A stretch of DNA of 64,000 nucleotides from assembly GCA_024280375.1 (NCBI GenBank), contig JAJRQF010000040.1, positions 38,749 to 102,748 on the forward strand, given 5' to 3'. Numbering within the stretch: position 1 is the first letter of the stretch; each line of letters begins with the position of its first letter. The position numbers were made by a program, and so were the translations under genes. The stretch is from Alphaproteobacteria bacterium. Lineage in GTDB: Bacteria > Pseudomonadota > Alphaproteobacteria > Rhizobiales > Rhizobiaceae. This document shows, piece by piece, positions 1-10,510 of the stretch. The notes below the pieces were generated by a model, which saw nothing but the letters and a program-made list of their open reading frames with translations, did no database searches and was not told where the DNA came from.

Positions 1-960
1 GGCGGCAATCATGATTGCAAGTGAGGCCCAGATCCAGGCTGAATGGGATTCATCAAAAATGGCAATGCCCCAGAGCACACCGGAAATGGTGACAATATAG
101 GCGGTTTGGCTGGCGAATACCGGGCCTGAGCGCACGATCAGGTAAATGTAGAGGCTGTAGGCGGAGACGCTGACGATTGCCATGCCAACCAACGCCCATT
201 CAACCGCTCCCCATGTTTGAACCCAGGGCAAAGGCATGGGGACGAACGCGTCGTTGAGAATAACCAAAGGGGTCATCATCAATACGGCCGCAACAAACAG
301 GCCGGTAGCGATGGAGAGCGGAGAAATGCCTTTTGGTGCTTTCAGTGCAACCACCAGATTCTCGCTCGAATAGCAAAATGCTGAAAATAATGCGGCAAAT
401 ATCCAGGGAATAACTGAGCGATCTGGCAGGCTTTCGTTTGGCGCAACCAATACAATAATTGAGGTAATACCAAATATAACGCCCAACACCCGGCTGATTT
501 TGAGCTTCTCGGCACCAAGGAAAGCGGCGGCGGTAAATGTGATCAACGGAACACTGGCAATGGTGATTGACAATATGCCGGGTGAAACGCGCGAGGCTGC
601 ATAAAAATAGATCACACCGGGAATGAGCGAGCCGAGCAGGCCGCAGGCGATGAAAAACAGGATGCTGTGACGGGTGATGATTATTTTCTGGCGGGTGATC
701 AGGCTTAAGCTCACCAATATGCCAGCGCCGATGATTGACTGCCAATAGTTGATGCCCAAGGGGTGCGCGCCGCTGTCGGCAATAATTTTGGCCAGTGAGA
801 AGGTTAGCCCCCAGGCAAGACCGCAAAACAGAAGCAAAAACCAGGCAATTGCCGGATTGAGGGTTTTGGCGTGCGGCGGTGAGAATTGTGTCTCACCGTC
901 GATCGAAGCAGGCGAAATCGCGTGACCGGTTGCCGGTTGAGGGTGAGTTTGTTGGGTCAA
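1..960 (-). CDS. EamA/DMT-family drug/metabolite transporter, C-terminus cut by window edge
   Basis: Reading the minus strand from a TTG at 960 gives an unbroken frame to the window edge (320 codons). After about 35 polar residues come regularly spaced hydrophobic segments (FLLLFCGLAWGLTFSLAKI, SIIGAGILVSLSLI and so on). The segments form two similar halves, which is the two-EamA-domain layout of the 10-TMS DMT exporters. The TTG start is preceded by GAGA, and an in-frame stop lies at 1018-1020, so the start cannot be much further upstream. The final helix is beginning when the window ends, so only a few residues are missing. The substrate cannot be told from sequence. The open frame on the same strand at 200-826 is out of phase with this protein and is a shadow. 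Confidence 0.85.
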   Translation of the reverse strand, partial: MTQQTHPQPATGHAISPASIDGETQFSPPHAKTLNPAIAWFLLLFCGLAWGLTFSLAKIIADSGAHPLGINYWQSIIGAGILVSLSLITRQKIIITRHSILFFIACGLLGSLIPGVIYFYAASRVSPGILSITIASVPLITFTAAAFLGAEKLKISRVLGVIFGITSIIVLVAPNESLPDRSVIPWIFAALFSAFCYSSENLVVALKAPKGISPLSIATGLFVAAVLMMTPLVILNDAFVPMPLPWVQTWGAVEWALVGMAIVSVSAYSLYIYLIVRSGPVFASQTAYIVTISGVLWGIAIFDESHSAWIWASLAIMIAA

Positions 961-1165
961 ATCGATCTCTGGTAAAAAAATAGAGCGTGGCTGGGATTGG
1001 CCAGCAATGAGAGTTGATCAAGGCGCAACGTCTGTCAATGTAATTGATTGGGGCAATAGATCATGGTGGATATCTCCCGGCAAAAATTTCAGTTCATTTC
1101 AAGGTTTGTTAAGCCAAAATTGCTAAAGTCGTCGTCGGGAATATTACGTTCGGGACCTGATTTTA

Positions 1166-2119
1166 ATGAACTCACTCATTCAATTAAAGCATGCGAGATT
1201 ATTGCCGGCTGAAAAAACTATGTTGATCGTTTCAACATTTGCCGGTTTGATCGCAGTTTCGAGTTTTCTGTGGCAAGGTCAAAAGGTTGACTGGGCTGCA
1301 TATGGTTCCATATTGGCAATTATTGTCGGTCTTGTCGGGATGGGAATTTTTTATCGGGCTTCCGGCCGCAGCGAACGCATTGGAGCGGCAACCATTTGCG
1401 CCGGTTTATTTATTTATTTTACCGTATGCCTGTCTCTGTTTAACTATCATTTGCTGCCCGTATGGCGGGCGCCGATTGATGTGCAATTAAACCAGATTGA
1501 TCAATTTTTTGGTTATCATTGGCCGTCGATAATTGAATGGGCGGGCCAACATCCGATTATCAATAACATTCTTCGATATGCCTATATTTCCACCATGCCG
1601 CAACTGGCATTACTGGTGGTAATTCTTGGCCTTAGCGGGCGTATTAAAGAGCTGCATGTGTTGATTTTGACTATCACCATTACAGCAACATTCACAATTT
1701 GCTGGTGGGGGCTTTTCCCGTCTTTTGGTGCATCGTCAATTTATCAGATATCCGCCGCCATCGAAGACCTGGCATCACCGGAACTTGGCACTGCCTATGG
1801 GCACTATCTTGTATCTCTGGGTGAAAATGGTCCTCAATTTATTACCCCGAGCGAGATAAAAGGGCTGATCGGGTTCCCGTCCTATCATACCGTTTTGGCG
1901 GTAGCGGCACTTTACGCATCGCGCACCATCAAGTGGATATTCCCGATATATCTGGTGTTGAATATCTTGATATTACCCGGTGTATTTGTGCACGGCGGGC
2001 ATCATTTGGTCGATCTGTTTGGCGGATTGGTGATTGCGATTGTTGGACTTTATATCGCCCGCAGTTCGGTGACCAGCCAATATGAAAAGCATAAATTGCC
2101 GGAAATGGTGGCTGGCTGA
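1166..2119 (+). CDS. PAP2-superfamily integral membrane protein (Aur1/Ipt1-like)
   Basis: A 317-residue membrane protein with about seven hydrophobic helices. Near residues 235-241 is GFPSYHT (the PSxH-type second motif of PAP2 acid phosphatases). Near 275-285 is HGGHHLVDLFGG (the HxxxD third motif). The first PAP2 motif (KxxxxxxRP) is not evident, as in the PAP2_3 group related to inositolphosphorylceramide synthase. The likely role is phosphatase or phosphotransferase chemistry on a lipid-linked substrate in the membrane. The ATG at 1166 has only a weak GGGA upstream. It is transcribed towards carA, which lies on the other strand 17 bp beyond its stop. Confidence 0.75.
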   Translation: MNSLIQLKHARLLPAEKTMLIVSTFAGLIAVSSFLWQGQKVDWAAYGSILAIIVGLVGMGIFYRASGRSERIGAATICAGLFIYFTVCLSLFNYHLLPVWRAPIDVQLNQIDQFFGYHWPSIIEWAGQHPIINNILRYAYISTMPQLALLVVILGLSGRIKELHVLILTITITATFTICWWGLFPSFGASSIYQISAAIEDLASPELGTAYGHYLVSLGENGPQFITPSEIKGLIGFPSYHTVLAVAALYASRTIKWIFPIYLVLNILILPGVFVHGGHHLVDLFGGLVIAIVGLYIARSSVTSQYEKHKLPEMVAG

Positions 2120-2136
2120 TATTTGAATTCTTGAAT

Positions 2137-3336
2137 TTATTTAGTTTTGATTAAATCCAAAAAGCGATTGAACAGATAGTGCGAATCCTGCGGTCCGGGG
2201 GAGGCTTCCGGGTGATGTTGAACCGAAAATACTGGCTTGCCTTTTAGCTGCAGGCCGCAATTGGTGCCGTCAAATAGCGAGATATGGGTTTCTTCTACAG
2301 TATCCGGCAGGCTTTTTGAATCCACCGCAAAACCGTGGTTCATCGAGACAATCTCGACCTTGCCAGTTGTGTGATCCTTAACCGGATGGTTCGCCCCGTG
2401 GTGGCCCTGATGCATCTTGGTGGTTTTTGCACCCAGCGCCAATGCCAGCATTTGATGGCCAAGGCAAATTCCGAATATCGGAATATCAGTTTTCAGCAGG
2501 TTTTTGATCATCGGCACCGAATATTCACCGGTGGCGGCCGGATCGCCTGGACCATTGGAAAGAAAGATACCGTCAGGGTTTAGCGCCAGCACTTCTTCGG
2601 CGCTTACGGTCGCCGGTAGCACGCTGACCTTGCAGCCGCGCGATGCAAACAGCCGCAAAATATTACGCTTGATGCCAAAATCGATCGCTACAATATGCGG
2701 AATGCCCTCGGTAGATTGAGAATATCCGTCTTTCCATTCCCAGGCTTTTTGCTGCCAGTCTGATTTTTCTTTTGAGGTCACAGTAATGGCAATGTCGGCA
2801 TCTTCCAGCCCGGCCCATTGGCGCGCCTGTGCTTTCAAATCATCAATATCAAACTGGCCATCAGCATTATGGGCGATAACCGCATTGGCCAGGCCTTTTT
2901 CGCGGATGAGGCTGGTTAGGGCGCGTGTATCAACGCCACTCATAGCGATGATGTTGCGGCTTTTCAGCCAATCGTCGAAATGGTATGCGGCGCGATAGTT
3001 GGATGGTTCGGTAATTTCTGCTTTGAATATCGCGCCAACCACGCCGGTGCGGGTGTCGCGGTCCAGGGTTTCCAGATCTTCGTCATTCGCCCCAACATTG
3101 CCAATATGGGGGAATGTGAAAGTAACAATTTGCCCGGCATAGGAGGGGTCGGTCAAAATCTCCTGATAGCCGGTGATCGCTGTATTAAAGCAGACCTCTG
3201 CGCGCGCAATGCCGGAAGCACCGGCGCCTTGACCCTCGATGACCGTTCCATCTGCCAGAACCAGCAGGGCGGTTACTTTGGCAGGTGCCCAGGGTTGCGG
3301 GTTTGCAATTGCCGGATTTGGAGATTGATCGAGCAT
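2137..3336 (-). CDS. carA: Carbamoyl-phosphate synthase small (glutaminase) subunit
   Basis: A 399-residue protein that hydrolyses glutamine and feeds ammonia to CarB for arginine and pyrimidine synthesis. It has the N-terminal CPSase small-chain domain ([35 protein letters not shown]). It ends with a class I glutamine amidotransferase domain whose nucleophile motif is [12 protein letters not shown] and whose His-Glu pair is in HHPEASPGP. The frame is open 30 codons further upstream, but the ATG at 3334-3336 has AGGAA at proper distance and gives the usual length. carB is not in the window. Confidence 0.97.
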   Translation of the reverse strand: MLDQSPNPAIANPQPWAPAKVTALLVLADGTVIEGQGAGASGIARAEVCFNTAITGYQEILTDPSYAGQIVTFTFPHIGNVGANDEDLETLDRDTRTGVVGAIFKAEITEPSNYRAAYHFDDWLKSRNIIAMSGVDTRALTSLIREKGLANAVIAHNADGQFDIDDLKAQARQWAGLEDADIAITVTSKEKSDWQQKAWEWKDGYSQSTEGIPHIVAIDFGIKRNILRLFASRGCKVSVLPATVSAEEVLALNPDGIFLSNGPGDPAATGEYSVPMIKNLLKTDIPIFGICLGHQMLALALGAKTTKMHQGHHGANHPVKDHTTGKVEIVSMNHGFAVDSKSLPDTVEETHISLFDGTNCGLQLKGKPVFSVQHHPEASPGPQDSHYLFNRFLDLIKTK

Positions 3337-3734
3337 GGCAGTTCCTGTTTGACGCATAATTATTGCCAGATTTGAGTAATTGGATTGAAGCGGGCCTTTC
3401 TTGAACCGAATGACCCAAAATCGCAAGTCGGTTTCACGTTTTCCACTCCGATTCAGTGTGGAAGATATTCACCTACCACTGATATTCGCCGATTCACAAA
3501 TTTGTTTATATTTTTTACTCTTCTATATCAACGGCTTGTGGAAGGTGGGCATTCTTGCAATGCAAATCGCTAGGGTTTAGTGTCCGCAGCCTGAATGGCC
3601 ACCACACTGATTTGGCCATAATATCGAGCCTGATATGGGGCTCCAAGATTGAAAGGAATCGGATTTTCTCTGCCAAACCACCGGGCATGAGCAACGCAAT
3701 ATCCAACCATTGCTGTCGATTTCAGGAGTATAGA
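3337..3734. other. Divergent intergenic region carA / yqeY
   Basis: About 400 bp between two divergently read genes, so it should hold both promoters. It is AT-rich around 3480-3540. I see no RNA element or convincing protein. Frames that run through it are N-terminal over-extensions of the two flanking genes. An AGGAG ribosome site at 3724-3728 sets the yqeY start. Confidence 0.5.
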
Positions 3735-4184
3735 ATGCGTGATAGAATTTCCCAATCCCTCAAGGATGCGATGAAGGGCGGCGAAAAACGTCGTGTTTCT
3801 ACCTTTCGGCTGATCAATGCGGCAATCAAGGACCGTGATATTGCCGCGCGTGGCAATGGGGGTGAGCGGGTTAGTGATGAGGATATTCTGCAAATACTCA
3901 CCAAAATGATCAAGCAGCGGGCTGAATCTGCCAAGATGTACGAAGAAGGCGGGCGGCTTGAACTGGCGGAGCAGGAGCGTGAGGAAACCGAAATTATTCG
4001 CGAATTTATGCCAAAACAGCTTTCGGATGATGAAGTGAAAGAAATCTGCGCCAAAATCGTTGAAGAAGTCGGCGCATCCAGCCTGCGCGATATGGGTAAA
4101 TGCATGGCAGCGCTTAAAGAGCGCTATCCCGGCCAAATGGATTTCGGCAAGGCCGGCGGTATTGTAAAGTCACTATTGGGCTAA
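3735..4184 (+). CDS. yqeY: GatB/YqeY-domain protein
   Basis: A 149-residue protein of the YqeY family, related to the tRNA-binding tail domain of the GatB amidotransferase subunit. Recognisable segments are SLKDAMKGGEKRRVSTFRLI near the start, LTKMIKQRAESAKMYEEGGR in the middle, and DMGKCMAALKERYPGQMDFG near the end. The ATG at 3735 follows AGGAG by seven bases. The longer frame from 3555 has no ribosome site and unrelated sequence, so it is rejected. It sits directly before dnaG, an order often seen in alphaproteobacteria. The precise function is not established; a link to tRNA amidation or translation is usually assumed. Confidence 0.93.
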   Translation: MRDRISQSLKDAMKGGEKRRVSTFRLINAAIKDRDIAARGNGGERVSDEDILQILTKMIKQRAESAKMYEEGGRLELAEQEREETEIIREFMPKQLSDDEVKEICAKIVEEVGASSLRDMGKCMAALKERYPGQMDFGKAGGIVKSLLG

Positions 4185-4288
4185 AACAAACTTTATCAAC
4201 AGTGCGAATACGGATTGTTAAATTGAATCATTGGCGCCTGTCCTCGGGCAGGCTATGATGCATTTCAATTCTAATTTGCAGGCTCAAA

Positions 4289-6211
4289 ATGCGCTTTTCA
4301 CCTTCATTCCTTGACCAAATCCGCGAGCGGGTGCCGATATCCGATGTGATCGGCCGTCGGGTGACATGGGACAAGCGCAAAACGCAAGCCGCCAAGGGCG
4401 ATTATTGGGCCTGTTGCCCATTTCACGGGGAAAAAACCCCATCCTTTCACTGTGAAAACCAAAAAGGCCGCTATCACTGTTTCGGGTGCGGGGTTTCTGG
4501 CGATCATTTTCGTTTTATGGTGGAGCTTGAAGGTTTAAGCTTCCCGGAATCGGTGGAACGATTGGCTGATGAGGCGGGCATTCCGATGCCGGTTGCCGAC
4601 CCGCGGATGATCGAGAAGGAAAAAGCCAAAGCCACATTGTTTGATGTGATGAATATTGCGGCGCAATACTTCAAGGATCAATTGCAGGTGGCGGGCGGTG
4701 CCAAGGCACGTTCCTATCTTCGCGATCGCGGCCTCTCGCAGCAGGTGCAGCAGACCTTTGGGCTTGGCTTTGCGCCCAATTCGCGCAACGGGCTGAAAGA
4801 ATATCTCGCTTCCAAAGACGTTTCCAAAGAACAGATAGAAGCCTGCGGGATGGTGGTTTTCGGGCCGGATATTGCCGTTTCCTATGACCGGTTTCGCGGC
4901 CGCATTATGTTCCCGATTGAGGATGCGCGTGGCCGGGTAATTGCCTTTGGCGGGCGGGCGATGGACCCGGATGTGCCGGCAAAATATCTCAACTCACCGG
5001 AAACCGAATTGTTTTCCAAGGGCAGTGTGCTTTACAATCTGGCGCGGGCGCGAAAGCCCGCCAATGATGTGAAGTCGGTGATTGTTGCCGAAGGCTATAT
5101 GGACGTGATTGCGCTGCACGCGGCCGGCATTGAAAATGCTGTCGCGCCGCTTGGTACGGCGCTTACTGAAAATCAGCTTGAATTGCTGTGGCGTATGACA
5201 CCGGAACCAGTTTTGTGTTTTGATGGCGATCAGGCCGGATTGCGTGCCGCCTATCGCAGTGTTGATCTGGCCCTGCCGAAGCTGGTATCTGGTCGATCCT
5301 TGCGCTTTTGCCTGTTACCCGACGGGCAAGACCCGGATGATGTGGTGAAAGAGGGCGGCAAGGCCGCTTTCGACAAATTGCTGAATGAAGCCGTACCATT
5401 GCACGAGTTTTTTGTATCCCGCAGACTTTCCGAAATGAGCATTGATGGGCCGGAAAAGAAGGCCGCATTTGAGAAGCAGATCTATCAAGACGCCAATTCC
5501 ATTCAAGATGAAATTGTGCGCAAATATTATCGCTCGCATGTGCGACTGCAACTGATGAACCTGTTTTCAGTCAACAATAAACCGGTGCCGACCAAGGTTG
5601 CGGCTGAAATTTCCCGTAAGCTCGATGAAAGCCGGATTATCAGAACCATCCTTGGTTTTCTGGTGGAGTTTCCGGCGCTGATCAACGAAAATATTGAAAA
5701 AATTGCCGAGTTGGAGTTCTATTCTGAGCCGCTGCGGCTTTTTGCGACCGATTTACAATTGTTGTTTGTTGAGAGCGAAGATGTGGCCGTGAGCGATGTT
5801 TATGAAAAGCTCAGCGAGTCATTTATATTTGTACTCAATGCAATTCACGGCGATAACAAAGATAAACAGGTCACCAATGCCAAGGGCAATATGGTATCTT
5901 CCATTCACGGCGTTGACGGTGGCACAAGAGCGATTGACCGTGGACATCAGCTGAAGGTACTTTTTCCCATGGTCAGCAGCCAGCCGCCACTGGAATTGGC
6001 GCAGCAGACTTTAAACCTTCTATTCCTGCAAATTGAAGTGCTGAATGTGGAAACCGAGGCGTTGAACATTATTTCGTTTGAAAGCGAAGAGGAATTTGAG
6101 GCTTTTCAGGAAATGTTGCAGGAGGCACGTGACCGCTATGCGGAGGCCGAACGCGAACTCGACCAGTCCTACCATCATCATGCCGGTCGCCGCTGGATTG
6201 GTGAGATGTGA
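4289..6211 (+). CDS. dnaG: DNA primase
   Basis: A 640-residue primase that makes RNA primers at the replication fork. The CHC2 zinc finger is at residues 43-67 (Cys43, His46, Cys64, Cys67), followed by the catalytic core. The TOPRIM part has EGYMDVIALHAAGIENAVAP and the acidic FDGDQAG metal-binding motif. The C-terminal third is less conserved, as expected for the DnaB-interacting domain. It lies between yqeY and rpoD, the classical macromolecular-synthesis grouping. The last codons are part of a 19-bp direct duplication with DNA 91 bp downstream. Confidence 0.97.
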   Translation: MRFSPSFLDQIRERVPISDVIGRRVTWDKRKTQAAKGDYWACCPFHGEKTPSFHCENQKGRYHCFGCGVSGDHFRFMVELEGLSFPESVERLADEAGIPMPVADPRMIEKEKAKATLFDVMNIAAQYFKDQLQVAGGAKARSYLRDRGLSQQVQQTFGLGFAPNSRNGLKEYLASKDVSKEQIEACGMVVFGPDIAVSYDRFRGRIMFPIEDARGRVIAFGGRAMDPDVPAKYLNSPETELFSKGSVLYNLARARKPANDVKSVIVAEGYMDVIALHAAGIENAVAPLGTALTENQLELLWRMTPEPVLCFDGDQAGLRAAYRSVDLALPKLVSGRSLRFCLLPDGQDPDDVVKEGGKAAFDKLLNEAVPLHEFFVSRRLSEMSIDGPEKKAAFEKQIYQDANSIQDEIVRKYYRSHVRLQLMNLFSVNNKPVPTKVAAEISRKLDESRIIRTILGFLVEFPALINENIEKIAELEFYSEPLRLFATDLQLLFVESEDVAVSDVYEKLSESFIFVLNAIHGDNKDKQVTNAKGNMVSSIHGVDGGTRAIDRGHQLKVLFPMVSSQPPLELAQQTLNLLFLQIEVLNVETEALNIISFESEEEFEAFQEMLQEARDRYAEAERELDQSYHHHAGRRWIGEM

Positions 6212-6302
6212 ACGGTTTCAACCGGGCCAATAGGCGAAGCGCCTGCTGAATTTATCGAATGGGGCGGAGCCGTAGCATAGCTACTGGATTGGCGAGATGT
6301 GA
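6193..6302 (+). repeat. 19-bp direct duplication of the dnaG 3' end
   Basis: CTGGATTGGTGAGATGTGA at 6193-6211, ending at the dnaG stop codon, recurs at 6284-6302 with one change (T to C), a period of 91 bp. The DNA between contains the small palindrome GGCGAAGCGCC. The layout fits insertion of a short repeat element with duplication of the gene end, or a tandem duplication that has since decayed. Confidence 0.6.
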
Positions 6303-6924
6303 TTGCTCATTTTTGGTAAAACGGTAAATTATCACTATTTCGAGAGGTAATTTGCACAAATTGCAGCGAAATCGCAGAAATCCCCACACTCTGCCCTTGC
6401 ATCTGGTTGGCAAATGGTTAATTACCAAATTGTAAAGAAGCCGAACAGGCGTTGGTTCCACGCAATGATCCTAGACAAGTTTAGGACAACCGCATCGCGA
6501 ACGCGCACAAAATCGTAATACCGGCTCTTTCAAAACAGTGTGAACTTGCCAGTGGCAGGATTTGCGAGAATGTCAGGTGAGGGACGTGAGCACTTAATAT
6601 GTGTTCGGTTCGCTCTTTTTGTTGTTTTCAAGAACCAGCATGGGTGTCCATTCTGTGAAGTTTTCAAAATTCGGTTGAATGTGGTGATTTGGCAATATGT
6701 ATGTTCACGTCATCTGCCTGACGCGGCCAAAAGCGGACGAGTGCGCTTAAGGTCAGGGTGGGGAATTCTTCAGGATTAATTGAGAATTAATGTCAGTGCG
6801 TTATTGCCTGTTAAAGTGATTCGCGAATTGGGTTTATACGGCTGCGATGGCCGCCGATAAATCTGCCAGAACCTGCAAACGACGCTGATATACCGGACGG
6901 CGCGTTGCGATGGAGACAGTATAA
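6212..6924. other. Long intergenic region dnaG / rpoD
   Basis: About 710 bp upstream of rpoD. It contains the second copy of the dnaG-end duplication and then ordinary mixed-composition DNA. The only frame of note (6540-6779, 79 residues) has no ribosome site or recognisable domain and is not called. The region presumably contains the rpoD promoter(s); I could not assign -35/-10 boxes with confidence. Confidence 0.5.
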
Positions 6925-9024
6925 ATGGCAACATCAACTAAAGTCAGAGAAAAGAAGAGCGAAGAGTCCGCAGGCGATCAGCCGCTGTTGGACCTCAACA
7001 ACTCTGCTGTGAAGAAAATGATCAAGTCCGCCAAAAAGCGCGGTTTTGTGACAGTGGACGAATTGAACGCGGTGCTTCCCTCTGATCAGGTAAATTCCGA
7101 GCAGATTGAAGACACGATGTCGATGCTTTCGGAAATGGGCATCAATGTGGTCGAAGATGACGGCTCTGAAGATACTGCGGAAGAGGCAAGTGGCGCTCTG
7201 GTTGAGGCCACAAAGAAAGAAGTTGCCACCGTTGCGCGCAAGGAACCTACCGACCGGACTGATGATCCGGTGCGCATGTATTTGCGAGAAATGGGCACGG
7301 TTGAATTGCTGTCGCGCGAGGGCGAAATTGCCATCGCCAAACGTATTGAGGCTGGCCGTGAGACGATGATTGCCGGGCTTTGCGAAAGCCCATTGAGCTT
7401 TCAGGCGATCATTATCTGGCGTGATGAGTTGATTGAGGGCAATATTTTGCTGCGCGATATTATTGCGCTGGAAGCAACCTATGCTGGCCCGGATGCGAAA
7501 CAAAATGTACCGGTAAACCCCAATGCGCCGGCATCCGTTGCCGAAGCTGTGCGACAGGGCTCGGGTGGTGAACATTCACCGGAGGCGATCGAACGTCGTA
7601 AGGCTATTGCTGAGGGTCGCGACCCTGATCAGGCGGTTGAAGCGATGCGTGGCAATAAGGTCGATGCGCCGCCAATTTCTTCGGTCAAGACATTCCCTAA
7701 TAATGAGGAAACCACCGAGGAAGATGATGACGACGAAGATGATGATATGGAAAATTCCCTATCACTCGCCGCCATGGAAATGGAACTCAAGCCGAAAGTG
7801 CTTGAGATATTTGACTGCATTGCTTCCAACTATAAAAAACTGCGTCGGCTGCAAGAGCAACATGTTGAAAAACGGCTGATCAACAAGACGCTCTCTCCGG
7901 CCCAGGAACGCCGTTATAAAGAGCTGAAAGACGAAATTGTTGAAGCGGTTAAAAGCCTTGAGCTGAACCAGAACCGTATCGACGCGCTGGTTGAGCAGCT
8001 TTATGACATTAACAAGCGTTTGGTGCGCAATGAAGGGCAATTGTTGCGGCTGGCGGAATCCTATTCGGTTACCCGCGAGAGCTTTTTGAAGGAATATCAG
8101 GGTTCAGAACTGGACCCGAACTGGATACGGCGTATTGCCAGCCTTGCTGCCAAGGGTTGGAAAGAATTTACCCGTGAAGAAAAGCCAATCATCAAGGAAA
8201 TCCGCTCGGAAATCCAAATGCTGGCGGCTGAAACCGGGCTGGAACCACAGGAATTTCGCCGCATTGTGCATATGGTGCAAAAGGGCGAACGCGAAGCAGC
8301 GATGGCCAAGAAAGAAATGGTCGAAGCTAATCTGCGTCTGGTGATTTCGATTGCCAAAAAATATACCAATCGCGGTCTGCAATTCCTCGATCTTATTCAG
8401 GAAGGCAATATTGGCCTGATGAAGGCGGTGGATAAATTTGAATATCGCCGTGGGTATAAATTCTCCACCTATGCGACCTGGTGGATTAGGCAGGCGATCA
8501 CCCGTTCAATTGCCGATCAGGCCCGCACCATCCGTATTCCGGTGCATATGATTGAGACAATCAACAAGATTGTGCGTACCTCGCGCCAGATGTTGCACGA
8601 AATTGGCCGCGAACCGACACCCGAAGAGCTGGCTGAAAAGCTCGCCATGCCTTTGGAAAAAGTGCGCAAGGTGTTGAAAATTGCCAAGGAGCCGATTTCG
8701 CTTGAAACTCCAATTGGTGACGAGGAAGATAGCCATCTCGGCGATTTCATTGAAGATAAGAATGCAATGCTGCCGATTGATGCGGCCATTCAGTCGAACC
8801 TTCGTGAAACCACCACGCGGGTTTTAGCCTCTCTCACGCCACGTGAGGAACGGGTTTTGCGTATGCGCTTTGGCATCGGCATGAACACCGACCATACGCT
8901 GGAAGAGGTGGGGCAGCAGTTTAATGTGACCCGCGAGCGTATTCGTCAAATTGAGGCTAAAGCCTTGCGCAAACTGAAACATCCGTCGCGTTCGCGTAAA
9001 TTGCGCAGTTTCCTCGATAGCTAG
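6925..9024 (+). CDS. rpoD: RNA polymerase primary sigma factor (sigma-70)
   Basis: A 699-residue housekeeping sigma factor. Region 1.1 covers about residues 25-80, followed by region 1.2 ([20 protein letters not shown]). A long non-conserved insert carries a very acidic stretch (about 255-272). Region 2 contains the core- and -10-binding helices ([14 protein letters not shown]). Region 3 follows, and region 4 ends with the -35-binding helix ([18 protein letters not shown]). The length and insert are typical of alphaproteobacterial RpoD. The start has GGAGACAG upstream. A structured repeat element begins right at its stop codon and may also end transcription. Confidence 0.98.
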   Translation: MATSTKVREKKSEESAGDQPLLDLNNSAVKKMIKSAKKRGFVTVDELNAVLPSDQVNSEQIEDTMSMLSEMGINVVEDDGSEDTAEEASGALVEATKKEVATVARKEPTDRTDDPVRMYLREMGTVELLSREGEIAIAKRIEAGRETMIAGLCESPLSFQAIIIWRDELIEGNILLRDIIALEATYAGPDAKQNVPVNPNAPASVAEAVRQGSGGEHSPEAIERRKAIAEGRDPDQAVEAMRGNKVDAPPISSVKTFPNNEETTEEDDDDEDDDMENSLSLAAMEMELKPKVLEIFDCIASNYKKLRRLQEQHVEKRLINKTLSPAQERRYKELKDEIVEAVKSLELNQNRIDALVEQLYDINKRLVRNEGQLLRLAESYSVTRESFLKEYQGSELDPNWIRRIASLAAKGWKEFTREEKPIIKEIRSEIQMLAAETGLEPQEFRRIVHMVQKGEREAAMAKKEMVEANLRLVISIAKKYTNRGLQFLDLIQEGNIGLMKAVDKFEYRRGYKFSTYATWWIRQAITRSIADQARTIRIPVHMIETINKIVRTSRQMLHEIGREPTPEELAEKLAMPLEKVRKVLKIAKEPISLETPIGDEEDSHLGDFIEDKNAMLPIDAAIQSNLRETTTRVLASLTPREERVLRMRFGIGMNTDHTLEEVGQQFNVTRERIRQIEAKALRKLKHPSRSRKLRSFLDS

Positions 9025-9130
9025 ACTGTTTCAGCTTTTAGTGGAAACAGTCAGGCTTCGAAGAGAAGCCCGGCACTTATGTGCCGCGTTCGCGCAGGCC
9101 GTGCGAAGCACGAATTGCCGTGAGCGATAA
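9025..9130 (+). repeat. Dispersed multi-hairpin repeat, copy 1
   Basis: Four consecutive hairpins: GACTGTTTC/GAAACAGTC, GGCTTC-GAAGA-GAAGCC, CGGCAC-TTAT-GTGCCG and CGTGC-GAA-GCACG, then TGCCGTGAGCGA. The same chain occurs in reverse orientation at 27955-28057 with high identity. The first hairpin starts at the rpoD stop codon and could act as a terminator, although there is no strong T-run. Confidence 0.8.
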
Positions 9131-9225
9131 ATTTAATAGAGCGGTTCAATCATATGGTGAAACGCTTTAAAGTTTTGCACACCGAAGAAACCAAAAGTTG
9201 CTATTGAGTAAATGGAAACCGGTAA

Positions 9226-10170
9226 ATGGTCGCGATATTTGAGAGCATTTTGCCGGTTTTTGCGGTTGTCCTTTTGGGCTTTGGCCTGCGCCGTGGTGGG
9301 CTGATACCGACCGACCAATGGCGAAGCGTCGAAGACCTTTGTTTTTGGGTTTTGTTCCCGGCAATCCTGATCAAGGTGCTGGCGACGGCTGATTTTTCCC
9401 AGATAAAATTGGGCCCACCACTTTTTGCAGTGCTTTGCTTTACCGCCATTATGGGCACTTTTGCTTTGGCATTATGGCCGGTGCTAAAATCGGTATTCGG
9501 CACCGGCAAGGCGCAATATTCATCCGTATATCAAACGATTACCCGCTGGAACGGGTTTGTGGCGCTGGTAATTGCGCTTCGGCTGTTTGGTGATGAGAGT
9601 GCCACTTTGATGGTGGTTATTCTGGCGTTGATGACCATCATTTTGCAGATCAGCAATCTTTTGGTACTTGCCGCTTTTACCCCCGGCAAGCGGCCATCTT
9701 TACCGGCAATTGCAAAAATGATTGCGAAAAATCCGATTATTATCGCTATTTTTGTTGGCGTTGGGGTAAATTTTTCCGGAATTACGCTTTGGCGACCAAT
9801 ATTAGACGGGCTTGACCTGCTGGGGCGTGCCGCCCTTGGCACATCATTATTGACGGTCGGGGCCGGGCTATCGTTGGCAGCAGCGCTCAAACCTTCGTTC
9901 AATGTGATGGTGGCAGTATTTGGCAAACTGATCATCAGTCCCTTTGTAATGCTCGGCCTTGCCCTTTGGTTTGGGGTTTCCGGTCTGTCACTATCGGTGC
10001 TGGTTTTATGCGCGAGCGTCCCTACATCGATGAATGGCTATCTCATTACCAAGAAAATGGGGGGTGATGCGGAGCTCTATGCGTCGGCTGCAACCTTGCA
10101 AACGCTTGGCTCTTTTCTCACCATTCCGGCATTTTTGGCGCTTGCCGCCCGGTTTGGTGGTGTATTTTAA
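9226..10170 (+). CDS. AEC-family (auxin efflux carrier type) transporter
   Basis: A 314-residue membrane protein with about ten hydrophobic helices and the two-fold layout of the AEC/BART superfamily. It opens with FESILPVFAVVLLGFGLRRGG, the typical first helix. It ends with VPTSMNGYLITKKMGGDAELYASAATLQTL, the conserved re-entrant region. Bacterial AEC members usually export or exchange organic acids such as malate, but the substrate is not readable here. The ATG at 9226 has GGAAACCGG upstream. It is a single gene, followed 55 bp later by the HlyU-family gene. Confidence 0.88.
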   Translation: MVAIFESILPVFAVVLLGFGLRRGGLIPTDQWRSVEDLCFWVLFPAILIKVLATADFSQIKLGPPLFAVLCFTAIMGTFALALWPVLKSVFGTGKAQYSSVYQTITRWNGFVALVIALRLFGDESATLMVVILALMTIILQISNLLVLAAFTPGKRPSLPAIAKMIAKNPIIIAIFVGVGVNFSGITLWRPILDGLDLLGRAALGTSLLTVGAGLSLAAALKPSFNVMVAVFGKLIISPFVMLGLALWFGVSGLSLSVLVLCASVPTSMNGYLITKKMGGDAELYASAATLQTLGSFLTIPAFLALAARFGGVF

Positions 10171-10225
10171 GCGATTTTCTGGCATGATTGGCGTAATTCG
10201 TAGTGGGATTTAAAGGAGAGACCCG

Positions 10226-10510
10226 ATGTCATTTTTAAAACGTCTGTTTGGTGGCGGTGGTTCTGATAAGGCCAAAGCGGAAGCCCCTTCAATCGAATAT
10301 GAGGGATTTCTCATCAGCTCCACGCCGCAAAATGAAGGCGGGCAATTTCGGCTTTGCGGCATTATCAGCAAGGAGGTCGATGGTGAATTGCGTGAACACA
10401 AGCTCATTCGGGCTGATATTCTTGGTTCTCCCGATGAGGCGCATCAGGCCTGTTTCCGTAAAGGTCGACAGGTGATTGATGAGCAGGGCAAGCGATTATT
10501 GAAAGAATGA
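10226..10510 (+). CDS. HlyU-family protein
   Basis: A 94-residue protein matching the HlyU family: MSFLKRLFGGGG at the start, YEGFLISSTPQNEGGQFRLCG in the centre and a basic C-terminus. In Vibrio the name goes with activation of haemolysin genes, but the alphaproteobacterial members are of unknown function and lack a recognisable helix-turn-helix. AAAGGAGA stands eight bases before the ATG. Its stop overlaps the start of the downstream hydrolase (ATGA), so the two are translationally coupled. Confidence 0.85.
   Translation: MSFLKRLFGGGGSDKAKAEAPSIEYEGFLISSTPQNEGGQFRLCGIISKEVDGELREHKLIRADILGSPDEAHQACFRKGRQVIDEQGKRLLKE

Noticed and set aside
200..826. 208-residue minus-strand frame
   Set aside because: It runs out of phase inside the EamA transporter, is rich in Arg, His and Cys, and has no domain.
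6540..6779. 79-residue frame upstream of rpoD
   Set aside because: No ribosome site, no family resemblance and no codon-use signal; treated as non-coding.
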